Shown here piece after piece: positions 17,250-25,879 of a stretch of DNA of 64,000 nt; the stretch's first letter is position 1; each line of letters begins with the position of its first letter. A program made the translations under genes and the position numbers. The DNA comes from Vallicoccus soli (GTDB lineage: Bacteria; Actinomycetota; Actinomycetes; Motilibacterales; Motilibacteraceae): contig NZ_QZEZ01000011.1 of NCBI RefSeq assembly GCF_003594885.1, forward strand, positions 1-64,000, read 5' to 3'. The notes below the pieces were generated by a model, which made no database searches, was not told the DNA's origin, and saw only the letters and a list, made by a program, of their open reading frames with translations.

Positions 17250-18326
17250 ATGGCGACGCCGTTCGTGGAGATCGAGGTCGGGGACCGCGACGTCCGGGTG
17301 TCCAACCCGGACAAGACGTACTTCCCCGGGCCCGGGATCACCAAGCGGGAGGTCGTCGAGTACTACCTCGCCGTCGGCGACGGCATCCTGCGCGCGCTGC
17401 GCGAGCGGCCCGTGACGATGGAGCGCTGGCCGGGCGGCGTCCACGAGGGCATGAAGCTCGCCACGCGGATGGACAACCGGGGCGACGCGTTCTACCAGAA
17501 GCGGGTGCCGAAGAACGCGCCGCCGTGGGTGGAGACGGCGCACATCACGTTCCCCAGCGGCCGTACCGCCGACGAGGTCTGCCCGACCGAGCTCGCGACC
17601 GTCGCGTGGTGCGCGAACCTCGGCACCATCACGTTCCACCCCTGGCCGGTGCGCCGTGCCGACGTGGACCACCCCGACGAGCTGCGGATCGACCTCGACC
17701 CGCAGCCGGGGACCGCGTTCGCCGAGGCCGTAGAGGTCGCCGGCGTCGCGCGCGAGGTGCTCGCCGAGCTCGGCTGGCGAGGGTACCCCAAGACCTCGGG
17801 CAACCGCGGCGTCCACGTGTACGTGCGCATCGCCCCGCGCTGGTCGTTCACCGAGGTGCGCCACGCCGCCATCGCCTTCGGGCGCGAGCTGGAGCGTCGG
17901 ATGCCGGGGCGGGTCACCACGAAGTGGTGGAAGGAGGAGCGCGGCGAGGCGATCTTCGTCGACTACAACCAGAACGCGCGGGACCGGACGATCGCGTCGG
18001 CGTACTCGATCCGGCCGCTGCCGCACGCGCCGGTGTCGACGCCCCTCACCTGGGACGAGCTGCCGCTCGCCGACCCGCGCGACCTCACCGTGCGGACCCT
18101 GCCGGCCCGCTTCGCCGCCGTCGGCGACCTGATGGCGGGGATCGACGACGTCGAGCACGACCTCACGCCGCTGCTCGAGTGGTACGAGCGCGACGAGCGC
18201 GACCGCGGGCTGGGCGACATGCCGTACCCGCCGGACTACCCCAAGATGCCGGGGGAGCCGAAGCGGGTGCAGCCCTCGCGCGCCCGGGCGGAGCCGGCGC
18301 CGGAGCCGGCGGACGCGCCGGACTGA
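17250..18326 (+). CDS. LigD-type polymerase domain protein (AEP-family DNA repair polymerase)
   Basis: 358-aa stand-alone PolDom of the archaeo-eukaryotic primase superfamily, as in bacterial NHEJ. The metal-binding motif is IDLDPQPG with Asp148 and Asp150, followed by the family motif KTSGNRGVHVYV and a third region FVDYNQNARDRTIASAYSIR. It should add nucleotides, preferably ribonucleotides, at DNA break ends. No ligase or phosphoesterase domain is attached; a separate LigC-type ligase lies 6 kb away at 24,227. No Ku gene is in the window. The ATG at 17250 is leaderless by position (TAGCGT, 7-base spacer). The C-terminal tail is Pro/Ala-rich. Confidence 0.92.
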   Translation: MATPFVEIEVGDRDVRVSNPDKTYFPGPGITKREVVEYYLAVGDGILRALRERPVTMERWPGGVHEGMKLATRMDNRGDAFYQKRVPKNAPPWVETAHITFPSGRTADEVCPTELATVAWCANLGTITFHPWPVRRADVDHPDELRIDLDPQPGTAFAEAVEVAGVAREVLAELGWRGYPKTSGNRGVHVYVRIAPRWSFTEVRHAAIAFGRELERRMPGRVTTKWWKEERGEAIFVDYNQNARDRTIASAYSIRPLPHAPVSTPLTWDELPLADPRDLTVRTLPARFAAVGDLMAGIDDVEHDLTPLLEWYERDERDRGLGDMPYPPDYPKMPGEPKRVQPSRARAEPAPEPADAPD

Positions 18327-18335
18327 CGGCCGGTC

Positions 18336-18692
18336 TCAGGCGAGGGCGCGGGCCAGCGCGGCGAGGCCGGCGAGCACCGCGCCCAGCCCGGTGGCGCCCG
18401 CGGCGACGAGGTACGGCTGCTCCCCGGGCCCCTGCGCGTCCCGCCGCCGCCCGGCGCGCTCCTCGCCGAGCTGGGCGCGCCCGCCGAGGGCGAAGAGCAG
18501 GCCGTTGAGGAAGAAGCCGAGGGCCGCCAGCAGGAACCACGCGGGCTCCACCTGCAGCCCGCCGACCAGCGCCACCGTGCCGAGCAGCCCGAAGAGCCCG
18601 CTGAGCTGCAGGCTCCGCGCGGCGGTCGCTCCCCGCGCCTGCCACCAGGGCGGGCGCGGGGCCCGTGGGTCGGTCGGTCGTCGGGGGCTCAC
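18336..18692 (-). CDS. Small membrane protein
   Basis: 118-aa protein with three predicted membrane helices: LSGLFGLLGTVALVGGLQV, WFLLAALGFFLNGLLFALGG and the C-terminal AAGATGLGAVLAGLAALA, separated by a charged loop (QLGEERAGRRRDAQGPGEQP). No family is recognised. The GTG at 18692 has GGAGG 8 bases upstream. It is convergent with the polymerase gene, 9 bases apart. Confidence 0.65.
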   Translation of the reverse strand: MSPRRPTDPRAPRPPWWQARGATAARSLQLSGLFGLLGTVALVGGLQVEPAWFLLAALGFFLNGLLFALGGRAQLGEERAGRRRDAQGPGEQPYLVAAGATGLGAVLAGLAALARALA

Positions 18693-18754
18693 CGGTGCAT
18701 CCTCCCGGGGCGGCTCCGGCGGGCGCCAGGCGGGGCAGGCAGGTCCCCTCGGGG

Positions 18755-20440
18755 TCAGGAGACGACGGGCCAGAGCAGCATGTCCTTGCCGTCGACCGTC
18801 GAGGCGCCGAACGTCGCCGTGGCGCCGTCGGAGTAGGCGTCGCTGTTGGTCCGCAGCGTCCCGGGGACGACCTGGGACAGGTAGCGCGCGACGCCCCCGG
18901 TGGTCCCCGAGTGCAGGCCGACCCAGTAGCGGCCCTCGGTCAGGCGCAGCGCCTTCGTGACGGGCAGGTCCAGCGGGCCGGCAGGGCGTCCCGCGCGGAC
19001 CGTGACCGGCTCGCTGCTGGCGACGAGGCGTCCCGGGGCCCCGCCGGCGTCCGCGTAGACCACGCCGCGCAGCACCTGGCTGCCGCTGCTCGCGCCGAGG
19101 CCGTCGACGTACGCCGTGATGCTCCCGAGGTCCCGGCCCACCGGGACCTGCTCCAGGCTGACCCTCTTGGCGTTGGCGGAGAGCCCGGTCCAGACCGAGT
19201 GCGTCAGCTCGCTCGTCACAACGGTATGGGGGTCCGCGACATGGGTTGTCGCGTGCTCCAAGGAGATGGCGTCAGCGAAGAAGGCGTGCCCCGCTGCCGC
19301 ACCGCTCTGCTCGACCCGGACCCCGAGGTCGTTGCCGGTCGCGGTCGCCTGGGCTGCGACGGCGAGGCGCTGCCAGCCCGTGGTCAGCTTCACCGGGACC
19401 TTGGTCTCCTTCACGAGGGAGCCGGCGGGCGTCCGCTCGCGGAGGATGAGCGTCGCCGTCCTGCCCACGCTCGCGCTGGTCGCCGCCGCGACGTGGGCGC
19501 TCGCGACGTACGTGGCACCCCGCGTCGTGGCCGAGACCGTGGGCGCGGCGCCCTGCCGCGTGTCGCTGACCGAGAAGACCGTGCCGCTGCCGCGGCTCGC
19601 CCGGACGACGGCCGCGCCGTCGGGGGCTCCGGCCCGGGTCACCCGGGTCAGCGTCCCGCCGTGGGCGCCCCAGCCGGCCAGGTCGGACTCGAAGGACGGG
19701 TTGCGGACGAGCTCGTCGCTGGTGGTGGTCGTGCCATCGACCGCGACGGAGACGTCCATCGTCGCCGTGGCGGTGGACCACCCCCACGTGGGGGTGAAGA
19801 CGCCGCGGACCTGGTGTCGCCCCGCCGGGAGCTGCACTTCCAGCCAGTCCTCGCGGTCGTCGGCCGCGGACCACCCCGACGCCAGCAAGGTGCCACCGCG
19901 GTAGAAGTCCACGGTGCCGTAGGCCCAGTCGTCGTCCGAGTCCACGCAGTTGTAGTGCTGCTGGGCGCTCGTCGCTCCGTAGATCAGCTGACCACTCGGG
20001 TAGGCGTCCGTGGCGTTGAGCTGGAGACGCACCGGCAGGTCGATGGCCGCCACGTCGACATCCGCGTAGCCGCGGCCGCCCTCGCCGATCTCGCCGACGT
20101 AGTGCTGGGCCTCTACCCCTCCACCCGTGGGACTGATCAACGGGACGAGCGCCGTAGCGACTCCCCGGCCGTCGACGGGGACGGACGGCCCGTCGCACCA
20201 GCCGCGGATCAGGACCTGCCCGAACTGGACCGCGCCCTCCGTGTAGGGCTTGCCGTCGAGCGTCGTCACCTTCGCCGTGGCCCGCACCGACCCGCCCTCG
20301 GTCACGGTCGTCCTGTCGACGCTGACCGTGACCCGCGTCTGCACCTCGTCCGACCCCGACGCCGACGTCGCCGGCGCGGACAGGCCGGTGAGCGCGATCC
20401 CCGCCACGACCGCTACGGCCCCTGCACGTGCTCGAACCAC
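18755..20440 (-). CDS. Secreted protein with Ig-like and carbohydrate-binding-like domains
   Basis: 561-aa exported protein. A signal peptide (VVRARAGAVAVVAGIALTGL, cleavage near SAPATSAS) precedes a bacterial Ig-like unit (VTVSVDRTTVTEGGSVRATA, about 35-230), a CBM4/9-like jelly-roll segment beginning LVRNPSFESDLAGWGAH (about 245-400) and a C-terminal beta domain with YWVGLHSGTTGGVARYL. No catalytic motif is evident. The role is probably extracellular binding of polysaccharide (inference). The GTG at 20440 has a GGGGGGA stretch upstream; a -10 TAGGGT lies about 45 bases before it. Base composition is somewhat less GC-extreme than in the neighbouring enzymes. Confidence 0.78.
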   Translation of the reverse strand: MVRARAGAVAVVAGIALTGLSAPATSASGSDEVQTRVTVSVDRTTVTEGGSVRATAKVTTLDGKPYTEGAVQFGQVLIRGWCDGPSVPVDGRGVATALVPLISPTGGGVEAQHYVGEIGEGGRGYADVDVAAIDLPVRLQLNATDAYPSGQLIYGATSAQQHYNCVDSDDDWAYGTVDFYRGGTLLASGWSAADDREDWLEVQLPAGRHQVRGVFTPTWGWSTATATMDVSVAVDGTTTTSDELVRNPSFESDLAGWGAHGGTLTRVTRAGAPDGAAVVRASRGSGTVFSVSDTRQGAAPTVSATTRGATYVASAHVAAATSASVGRTATLILRERTPAGSLVKETKVPVKLTTGWQRLAVAAQATATGNDLGVRVEQSGAAAGHAFFADAISLEHATTHVADPHTVVTSELTHSVWTGLSANAKRVSLEQVPVGRDLGSITAYVDGLGASSGSQVLRGVVYADAGGAPGRLVASSEPVTVRAGRPAGPLDLPVTKALRLTEGRYWVGLHSGTTGGVARYLSQVVPGTLRTNSDAYSDGATATFGASTVDGKDMLLWPVVS

Positions 20441-20544
20441 CGTCGTCCCCCCGTCTGGCGCACCCCCGCGCGCGGCGGTCCGAACCCTAGGGGCCCGACC
20501 GCCGCACCGGAAGGCGTCCGTCGACCGCGTGCCGTCCCCGGGCG

Positions 20545-21648
20545 CTACGGGATGGCGATGCGCGTCTCGCACGTGGTGGCGGTGTCGGTCCCGGTGCCGC
20601 CGTCGCAGCGGTCGGTGCCGGCCTCGCCGATGAGGGTGTCGTTGCCGCCGAGGCCCTGCAGGTGGTTGTTGCCCGAGGAGCCGCGCAGGCGGTCCGCGGC
20701 GGGCGTGCCGGTGATGTTCTCCAGGGTCTGCAGGACGTCGTCGCCCTCGCCGGTGGCGGTGCCGGCGGTGAGGTCGGCGTTGATGGCCAGCGCGAAGCCG
20801 ACGGTGTCGGTGCCGGCGCCGCCGCCGCCGACGTCGTTGCCGGTGCCGAGGAACAGGCTGTCGTTGCCGTCGCCGCCGTAGACGAGGTCGTCCCCGCCGC
20901 CGCCGGAGACCTTGTCGTTGCCGACGCCGGCGCGCAGCTCGTTGGGGCCGGCGTCACCGGTCAGGGTGTCGGCGTAGCGGGAGCCGTCGATGCGCTCGAC
21001 CTGCTGCAGCTGGTCGCTCCCCTCGCCGGTGGCGGTCCCGCTGACGAGGTTCGCCACGACCGCCGCGGGCGACGTCGCGAAGTCGACGGTGTCCAGGCCC
21101 GGGCCGCCGATGACGACGTCGTTGCCGCCCAGCCCGCGGATGCGGTCGTCGCCCTCGAGCCCGCAGATGACGTCGTTCCCGGACGTGCCGGTGAGCAGGT
21201 CGTCGCCCGCGGTGCCGAGCCGGGTGCAGCGGACGACCGTGACGGTCCGGGACGCGGAGACGGCGACGGACTCGCCCGTCGACCAGTCCTGCACGGTGCC
21301 GCTGGCGTACGCCGACGCCGCTCCCGTCGCGAACCCCGTGCTGTAGGAGTAGTAGGACGCCTGCCACGGCGCGCACGGCGACACGTACGCCGACCCGTAG
21401 GCGTAGCGCCCGCCCTGGTACAGGTCGCCGTAGACGTCGGTGTACGCCGTGCCGCTCGAGCAGGTCACCGTGCCGCTGAGCTGCGGTACGAGCCGCCCGT
21501 CCCACTGCGGGACCAGCGGTGCGTACCGGTCGATGGTCAGGGTGGCCGACAGCGCCGCCGCCGACGCCCCGCCCGCCGGCACCACCCCGACCGCTGCCGC
21601 CGCCAGCCCCAGGACCGCGAGCCCGCGGCCCGCGCGTGCGTACCCCAT
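20545..21648 (-). CDS. Secreted protein with RTX-like calcium-binding repeats
   Basis: 367-aa exported protein. The signal peptide (MGYARAGRGLAVLGLAAAAVG, cleavage near GGASA) is followed by a Tyr/Ser-rich beta region with three cysteines (about 30-150) and then haemolysin-type nonapeptides: GTAGDDLLTG, GLEGDDRIRGLGGNDVVIGG, GGDGNDSLFLGTGNDVGGG, GLGGNDTLIG. The spacer VDFATSPAAVVANLVSGTATG and its later counterpart form an internal duplication. The repeats should bind Ca2+ and fold outside the cell. No protease or toxin domain is present and no type I exporter is nearby, so export is by the N-terminal signal. ATG 21648 is chosen over longer starts because the signal peptide begins there. Confidence 0.82.
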   Translation of the reverse strand: MGYARAGRGLAVLGLAAAAVGVVPAGGASAAALSATLTIDRYAPLVPQWDGRLVPQLSGTVTCSSGTAYTDVYGDLYQGGRYAYGSAYVSPCAPWQASYYSYSTGFATGAASAYASGTVQDWSTGESVAVSASRTVTVVRCTRLGTAGDDLLTGTSGNDVICGLEGDDRIRGLGGNDVVIGGPGLDTVDFATSPAAVVANLVSGTATGEGSDQLQQVERIDGSRYADTLTGDAGPNELRAGVGNDKVSGGGGDDLVYGGDGNDSLFLGTGNDVGGGGAGTDTVGFALAINADLTAGTATGEGDDVLQTLENITGTPAADRLRGSSGNNHLQGLGGNDTLIGEAGTDRCDGGTGTDTATTCETRIAIP

Positions 21649-21832
21649 GAAGGACACCCCCCGTGCCTCGCGCACGGGGCCGCCGCTGCCCCTGCAGGGC
21701 GTGCCCCCGTGCACGCGGGACGCTACGGAGGCGACGGACCGCCACACCATGGCCCTTTCGGGCTAGTCGGTCCTCGGTGGCGCCCTCGCGCGGTGACGCG
21801 GCCGACCGCCGTGCGCACCTAGGGTGGCGCGC

Positions 21833-23662
21833 GTGAACCTGCTCCTCCTGGCCACCGGCGTCCCCGAGCCCGTGCGCGACGCGCTCGTCGCGTCGCTGCA
21901 CGTGACCGCCGACGCGCTGCCGGGGCTGGACCGCCAGGCGGCGTGGCGCAGCGACGGCCCGGACGTCGTGGTGGCGGCCGTGCCGACGGACGGGCAGGCG
22001 GCGCACCCGCGGCGCTACGCCGAGCACGGCGAGGACGAGGTGGTCCTCTACGACGGGACCCCGGTCAGCACCGACCCGGCGGTGCTCGGGCACCGGGCCG
22101 AGTCGCTGGCCCGCTCCTGGGACCGTCTGGAGGACGTGCTCGAGGGCCGGTACGCCGTCGCACGGGTGCGCCCCCGCCGCGGCGGGGCGGAGCTGCTGGT
22201 CGACCCCCTCGGCATGCAGCAGGTGTACGCCCTGCGCCTCGGCGACGGGCTCGCGCTCAGCACGAGCGCGGGCGTGCTGGCGCGCGTGGCGGGGCCCGCG
22301 GGGCTCGACCTCGAGGCGGCCGCCGACCTCGCCGCGCTGGCGTGGGTGGGGCAGGACCGCACGCTGCACCCGCGGGTGCGCGTGCTCCCCGCGGGCGCCC
22401 GGGTCGTGCGCCGCCCGGGGCAGCCCGCCCAGGTGCGCCCCGGCGACGTCGTGGTCCGCGCCCTGCAGGACGCCCGCCGGGCGCCGCGCGGCCTGCGCGA
22501 CGACGCCGTGCGCGAGGCCGCCGCGTCGGTGGCGGGGCTGGTCCGCACGGCGGGGACGACGTACCCCGAGGTCACCCTCGGCCTCACCGCCGGGCGCGAC
22601 TCGCGGGTCCTGGTGGCGCTGCTGCGCCACGGCGGGGTGAAGGCGCGGCACTACACGTACGGCGCCCCGGAGGACACGGACGTGCGGGTGGCCGGCCTGG
22701 TGGCCGATGCCCTCGGCCTCGCGCACGCACCGCTGGACGAGGACGTCGAGGGCGTCGTGCGCTGCTGGGACGGCGCGGTCGACGGGCTGCTCGCCCGCGC
22801 CGACGGTCTCGCCACCCTGCGCCACCTCGGCACCCCGCTGGAGGCGGCCCCGGGCACGCTGCCGGTGCGCCTGTCCGGCAGCGGCGGCGAGACCGCCCGG
22901 GCCATCTACGCGACCCCGGGGCTCGTGCTCGGCGGCGGCGCGGCGGCGGGGCCCGTGCGCCGTCACCTGCAGGACCTGCTGCTGCGCGTGTCCGCCGGCG
23001 TCGCCACGGAGGCGGCGCGCGAGCACGGGCGGCGCCGGGCGGCCGGCTACCTCGACGCCGCCCGCGACGCCGGGCTCGGGCCCTTCGACGCGATGGAGCT
23101 CGCGTACGTCGACGACCGCGTGCGCCGGTGGGCCTCGTCGGTGGACCGGGCCGTGCTGCACGGGGTCGACGTGCTGTCGCCGCTCGCCACCCGACCGTGG
23201 CTGCGCGCCGGCTACGCGCTGCGCCCCGACCAGCGCTACGCGGCCGCGCTGCACCGCGCCGCCGTGGGCGTGCTCGACCCCGAGCTGCTCGCCCTCCCGA
23301 TGGGGGCTCCGTGGCCGCGCCCGCAGCCGTACGCCGCCGCGCTCGAGGTCGGCGCCCGCCGCGCCGCCGGCCGGCTCAAGGACCGGGCCCGGCGGGCCCT
23401 CGGGCGCGACGCGCACCGCGGGAAGCTGTGGCGCCACGCCCAGCGCGCCCGGTGGTTCGAGCAGGTGCTGCCGCAGGTACGGGCGACGTGCCTGGACCGC
23501 ACCTCCTCGCCGCTCTGGTCGGTCGTCGACCGCCCGGCGCTCGAGCGGCTCCTGGCGCCGTCGACGCCGCCCGAGGAGCGGCTGCGCCGCCTCGACCCGG
23601 TGCTCGACGTGGTGACCCTGTTCACCGCCGAGGAGCGGCTCGTCCCGACCTGGGGGGCCTGA
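21833..23662 (+). CDS. Asparagine-synthetase-like protein without glutaminase nucleophile
   Basis: 609-aa protein resembling the asparagine synthetase superfamily. The N-terminal half has a class II amidotransferase-like outline (LLVDPLGMQQVYAL, LALSTSAGVLARV) but lacks the Cys2 nucleophile, so glutamine hydrolysis is unlikely. The ATP-pyrophosphatase loop is GLTAGRDSR (about 250-258) instead of SGGxDS, a variant seen in polysaccharide and natural-product cluster members. The long Arg-rich C-terminal part is less conserved. It probably adenylates a carboxyl and transfers an amine, but the substrate is unknown. The start is GTG 21833, exactly 7 bases after TAGGGT (21820-21825); GTG 21824 would lie inside the promoter. 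Confidence 0.8.
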   Translation: MNLLLLATGVPEPVRDALVASLHVTADALPGLDRQAAWRSDGPDVVVAAVPTDGQAAHPRRYAEHGEDEVVLYDGTPVSTDPAVLGHRAESLARSWDRLEDVLEGRYAVARVRPRRGGAELLVDPLGMQQVYALRLGDGLALSTSAGVLARVAGPAGLDLEAAADLAALAWVGQDRTLHPRVRVLPAGARVVRRPGQPAQVRPGDVVVRALQDARRAPRGLRDDAVREAAASVAGLVRTAGTTYPEVTLGLTAGRDSRVLVALLRHGGVKARHYTYGAPEDTDVRVAGLVADALGLAHAPLDEDVEGVVRCWDGAVDGLLARADGLATLRHLGTPLEAAPGTLPVRLSGSGGETARAIYATPGLVLGGGAAAGPVRRHLQDLLLRVSAGVATEAAREHGRRRAAGYLDAARDAGLGPFDAMELAYVDDRVRRWASSVDRAVLHGVDVLSPLATRPWLRAGYALRPDQRYAAALHRAAVGVLDPELLALPMGAPWPRPQPYAAALEVGARRAAGRLKDRARRALGRDAHRGKLWRHAQRARWFEQVLPQVRATCLDRTSSPLWSVVDRPALERLLAPSTPPEERLRRLDPVLDVVTLFTAEERLVPTWGA

Positions 23663-23674
23663 GGCCCGCCGCCC

Positions 23675-24151
23675 TCAGACGACGCGGTCGGTGCCGGACA
23701 CGACGTGGAGCACCGGACGGCCGAGGTCGCCGCGGATGCGCGAGGCCCAGTCGCGGCGCAGCGACTCCTCGACCAGGTGGGGCTGCGTCACGACGATGAC
23801 CTCGTCGGCGTCGAGCTCGCGCGCCGTCCGCACCACGTCGTCGACCGGGTTGTCGCCGACGAGCGCGCCCTCGACCTCAGCGCCCGCGAGCCGCAGTGCG
23901 GACACGGACGCGTCCAGGGCCGCCTGGGCCCGTACCCGCGCCTGCTCCGGCGGCTGCTCGCCGCTGTCGGTGACGGCCTCCCGCAGGCGTCCGAGCGCCA
24001 GCTCGTCGAGCGCCTCGACGAGGCGGTTGTGCCGGGTGTCGACCGGCACGAGCACGTGGAAGCGGACCGGCTCCGGGTCGTGCAGGTGCACGACGCGGTC
24101 CACGTCGTGCTCGGCGAGCGCGTCCTCGGTCAGCAGCACGGTGGTCAGCAC
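23675..24151 (-). CDS. Universal-stress-like small protein
   Basis: 158-aa protein with an alpha/beta Usp-like (HUP) arrangement: an N-terminal VTTVLLTEDALAEHDVD strand, a Val-rich FHVLVPVDT strand, a helix with SVSALRLAGAEVEGALVGDN, then DDVVRTARELDADEVIVVTQP and a final VLHVVSGTDRVV. The usual ATP-binding GxxGxxG is not evident, so nucleotide binding is uncertain. The GTG at 24151 is leaderless by position, with TAGCGT at 24164-24159 and a 7-base spacer. It is divergent from the ligase and convergent with the asparagine-synthetase-like gene (12 bases apart). Confidence 0.7.
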   Translation of the reverse strand: MLTTVLLTEDALAEHDVDRVVHLHDPEPVRFHVLVPVDTRHNRLVEALDELALGRLREAVTDSGEQPPEQARVRAQAALDASVSALRLAGAEVEGALVGDNPVDDVVRTARELDADEVIVVTQPHLVEESLRRDWASRIRGDLGRPVLHVVSGTDRVV

Positions 24152-24226
24152 CCGCGGCACGCTACCGGTCCGCGCGGCGTGCCGGTCGCGGCGGTCGGCG
24201 GCCCCCGGGGCGGGCAGACTGGCGCC

Positions 24227-25306
24227 GTGCAGCTGCCCGTCATGCCCCCGGTCGCGCCGATGCTCGCCAAGGCGGTGAAGGACGTGCCCGACGTCGGGCA
24301 CGTCGAGCCGAAGTGGGACGGGTTCCGCACCGTCGTCTTCCGCGACGGGGACGAGGTGGAGCTGGGCAGCCGCAACGAGCGGCCGATGACCCGCTACTTC
24401 CCCGAGGTCGTGGCCGCGGTCCTCGAGAACCTGCCCGAGCGCTGCGTCGTCGACGGGGAGATCGTCATCGCCCGGGGCGACCGGCTGGACTTCGAGGCGC
24501 TGCAGCAGCGCATCCACCCCGCGAAGTCGCGCGTGGACCTGCTCGCGCGCGAGACGCCGGCCTCGTTCGTGGCGTTCGACCTGCTCGCCCTCGGCGACGA
24601 GGACCTCACGCGGCGGCCCTTCGCCGAGCGCCGCCGGCTGCTCGTGCAGGCCCTCGCCGGCGCCCGCCCGCCCGTCCACGTGACGCCGGCGACGACCGAC
24701 GTCGCCGTGGGGCGCCGGTGGCTGGAGATCTTCGAGGGAGCGGGCCTCGACGGCGTGGTCGCCAAGCCGGTCGACGCCCCGTACACGCCGGACAAGCGCA
24801 CGATGTTCAAGGTCAAGCACGAGCGGACCGCCGACTGCGTGGTCGCGGGCTTCCGCTGGCACAAGAGCGGCGAGGTCGTCGGGTCGCTGCTCCTCGGCCT
24901 GTACGACGACGCCGGCGCGCTGCAGCACGTCGGGGTCAGCGCCTCGTTCACCATGGCCCGGCGCGCGGAGCTCGTGCAGGAGCTCGCCCCCCTGCGCATG
25001 GACGACGCCGCCGGGCACCCGTGGGCGGCCTGGGCGCAGGCGGAGGCGCACGAGCAGGGCCGGCTGCCGGGCGCGGTGTCGCGCTGGAACGCGAAGAAGG
25101 ACCTCTCCTGGCTGCCGCTGCGCCCCGAGCTCGTCGTCGAGGTCGCGTACGACCACATGGAGGGCACCCGCTTCCGGCACACCGCGCAGTTCCGCCGCTG
25201 GCGGCCCGACCGGGACCCGGCGTCCTGCACGTACGAGCAGCTCGAGGTGCCGGTGCGCTTCGACCTCGGCAAGGTCCTCGCCGCCGACCCCGACGCCCTG
25301 CCGTGA
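24227..25306 (+). CDS. ligC: ATP-dependent DNA ligase, LigC type
   Basis: 359-aa ligase. The adenylated lysine is Lys29 in VEPKWDGFRTVVF (motif I, KxDG). Further motifs are LGSRNERPMTRYFPE, VDGEIVIARGDRLDFE (III), GLDGVVAKPVDAPYTP (IV) and KRTMFKVKHER (V), followed by an OB domain to about 355. The length matches mycobacterial LigC. It seals nicks with ATP, probably in repair; the LigD-type polymerase at 17,250 would be a natural partner. The GTG at 24227 is leaderless by position (CAGACT 24215-24220, 6-base spacer). The next gene overlaps its stop by GTGA. Confidence 0.93.
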   Translation: MQLPVMPPVAPMLAKAVKDVPDVGHVEPKWDGFRTVVFRDGDEVELGSRNERPMTRYFPEVVAAVLENLPERCVVDGEIVIARGDRLDFEALQQRIHPAKSRVDLLARETPASFVAFDLLALGDEDLTRRPFAERRRLLVQALAGARPPVHVTPATTDVAVGRRWLEIFEGAGLDGVVAKPVDAPYTPDKRTMFKVKHERTADCVVAGFRWHKSGEVVGSLLLGLYDDAGALQHVGVSASFTMARRAELVQELAPLRMDDAAGHPWAAWAQAEAHEQGRLPGAVSRWNAKKDLSWLPLRPELVVEVAYDHMEGTRFRHTAQFRRWRPDRDPASCTYEQLEVPVRFDLGKVLAADPDALP

Positions 25307-25662
25307 GGGCGGAGCGCTGCGCCCTCGCGCTCGCCGCGCTGCTGACGACGACGGGGGTCCTGCACTTCGCCGCCCCGCGCCCCTTCGCCTCGATCGTGCC
25401 GCGCGCCCTGGGGGACCCCCGGCCGTGGGTCCGGGGGAGCGGTGCCGCCGAGCTGGCCTGCGCCGCGGGCCTGCTGGCCCCGGGCACCCGCCGTCGCGCC
25501 GGCTGGGCGACCGCCGCGCTCCTGCTCGCCGTGTGGCCGGCGAACTGGCAGATGGCCCTCGCCTCGGGCGACCGGTCGGCCGCGTACCGCACCGCCGCCT
25601 GGGGGCGCCTGCCGCTGCAGCTGCCTCTCGTCGCCTGGGCGCTGCGCGTCGCCCGCGGCTGA
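25303..25662 (+). CDS. DoxX-like membrane protein
   Basis: 119-aa membrane protein with about four hydrophobic helices: CALALAALLTTTGVLHFAA, GAAELACAAGLLAPG, AGWATAALLLAVWPANWQMA and QLPLVAWALRVARG. The pattern HFAAPRPFASIVP and WPANWQMAL matches DoxX-type small membrane proteins that follow DNA ligase genes in other actinobacteria (from memory). It is translationally coupled to ligC by a GTGA overlap. Function is unknown. Confidence 0.75.
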   Translation: MRAERCALALAALLTTTGVLHFAAPRPFASIVPRALGDPRPWVRGSGAAELACAAGLLAPGTRRRAGWATAALLLAVWPANWQMALASGDRSAAYRTAAWGRLPLQLPLVAWALRVARG

Positions 25663-25703
25663 CGCGAGGTCGCGCCCACCGCCGTCCGGCTGCAGCCCGT
25701 CCT

Positions 25704-25795
25704 GCCGCGATCATGCGCGGATGGCGCAGCGGTGCCGTCGCCGTCGTCCTGCCGACCCCTGCGGCGGGTGCCCGCCATCCGCGCATGATCGCGGC
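25704..25795. repeat. Long perfect inverted repeat between convergent genes
   Basis: A 23-bp arm (25704-25726, containing GATCATGCGCGGATGG) is perfectly repeated in reverse complement at 25773-25795, with a 46-base loop. It sits between a plus-strand and a minus-strand gene end in a 217-base gap, so it could act as a bidirectional terminator. The arm length and lack of a T-run instead resemble a REP or miniature-element palindrome. Confidence 0.85.
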
Positions 25796-25879
25796 GGTGG
25801 GGGTGGTGCTGCGGGGAGGTCGCCGACCCCGGACGGGGACGACCCCCGCTCGGACCCCGAACGGTCTCGCAGGCGCCGG

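Noticed and set aside
18755-21648. Genomic island carrying the two secreted proteins
   Set aside because: Base composition is only mildly lower, and no integrase, tRNA junction or direct repeats flank it.
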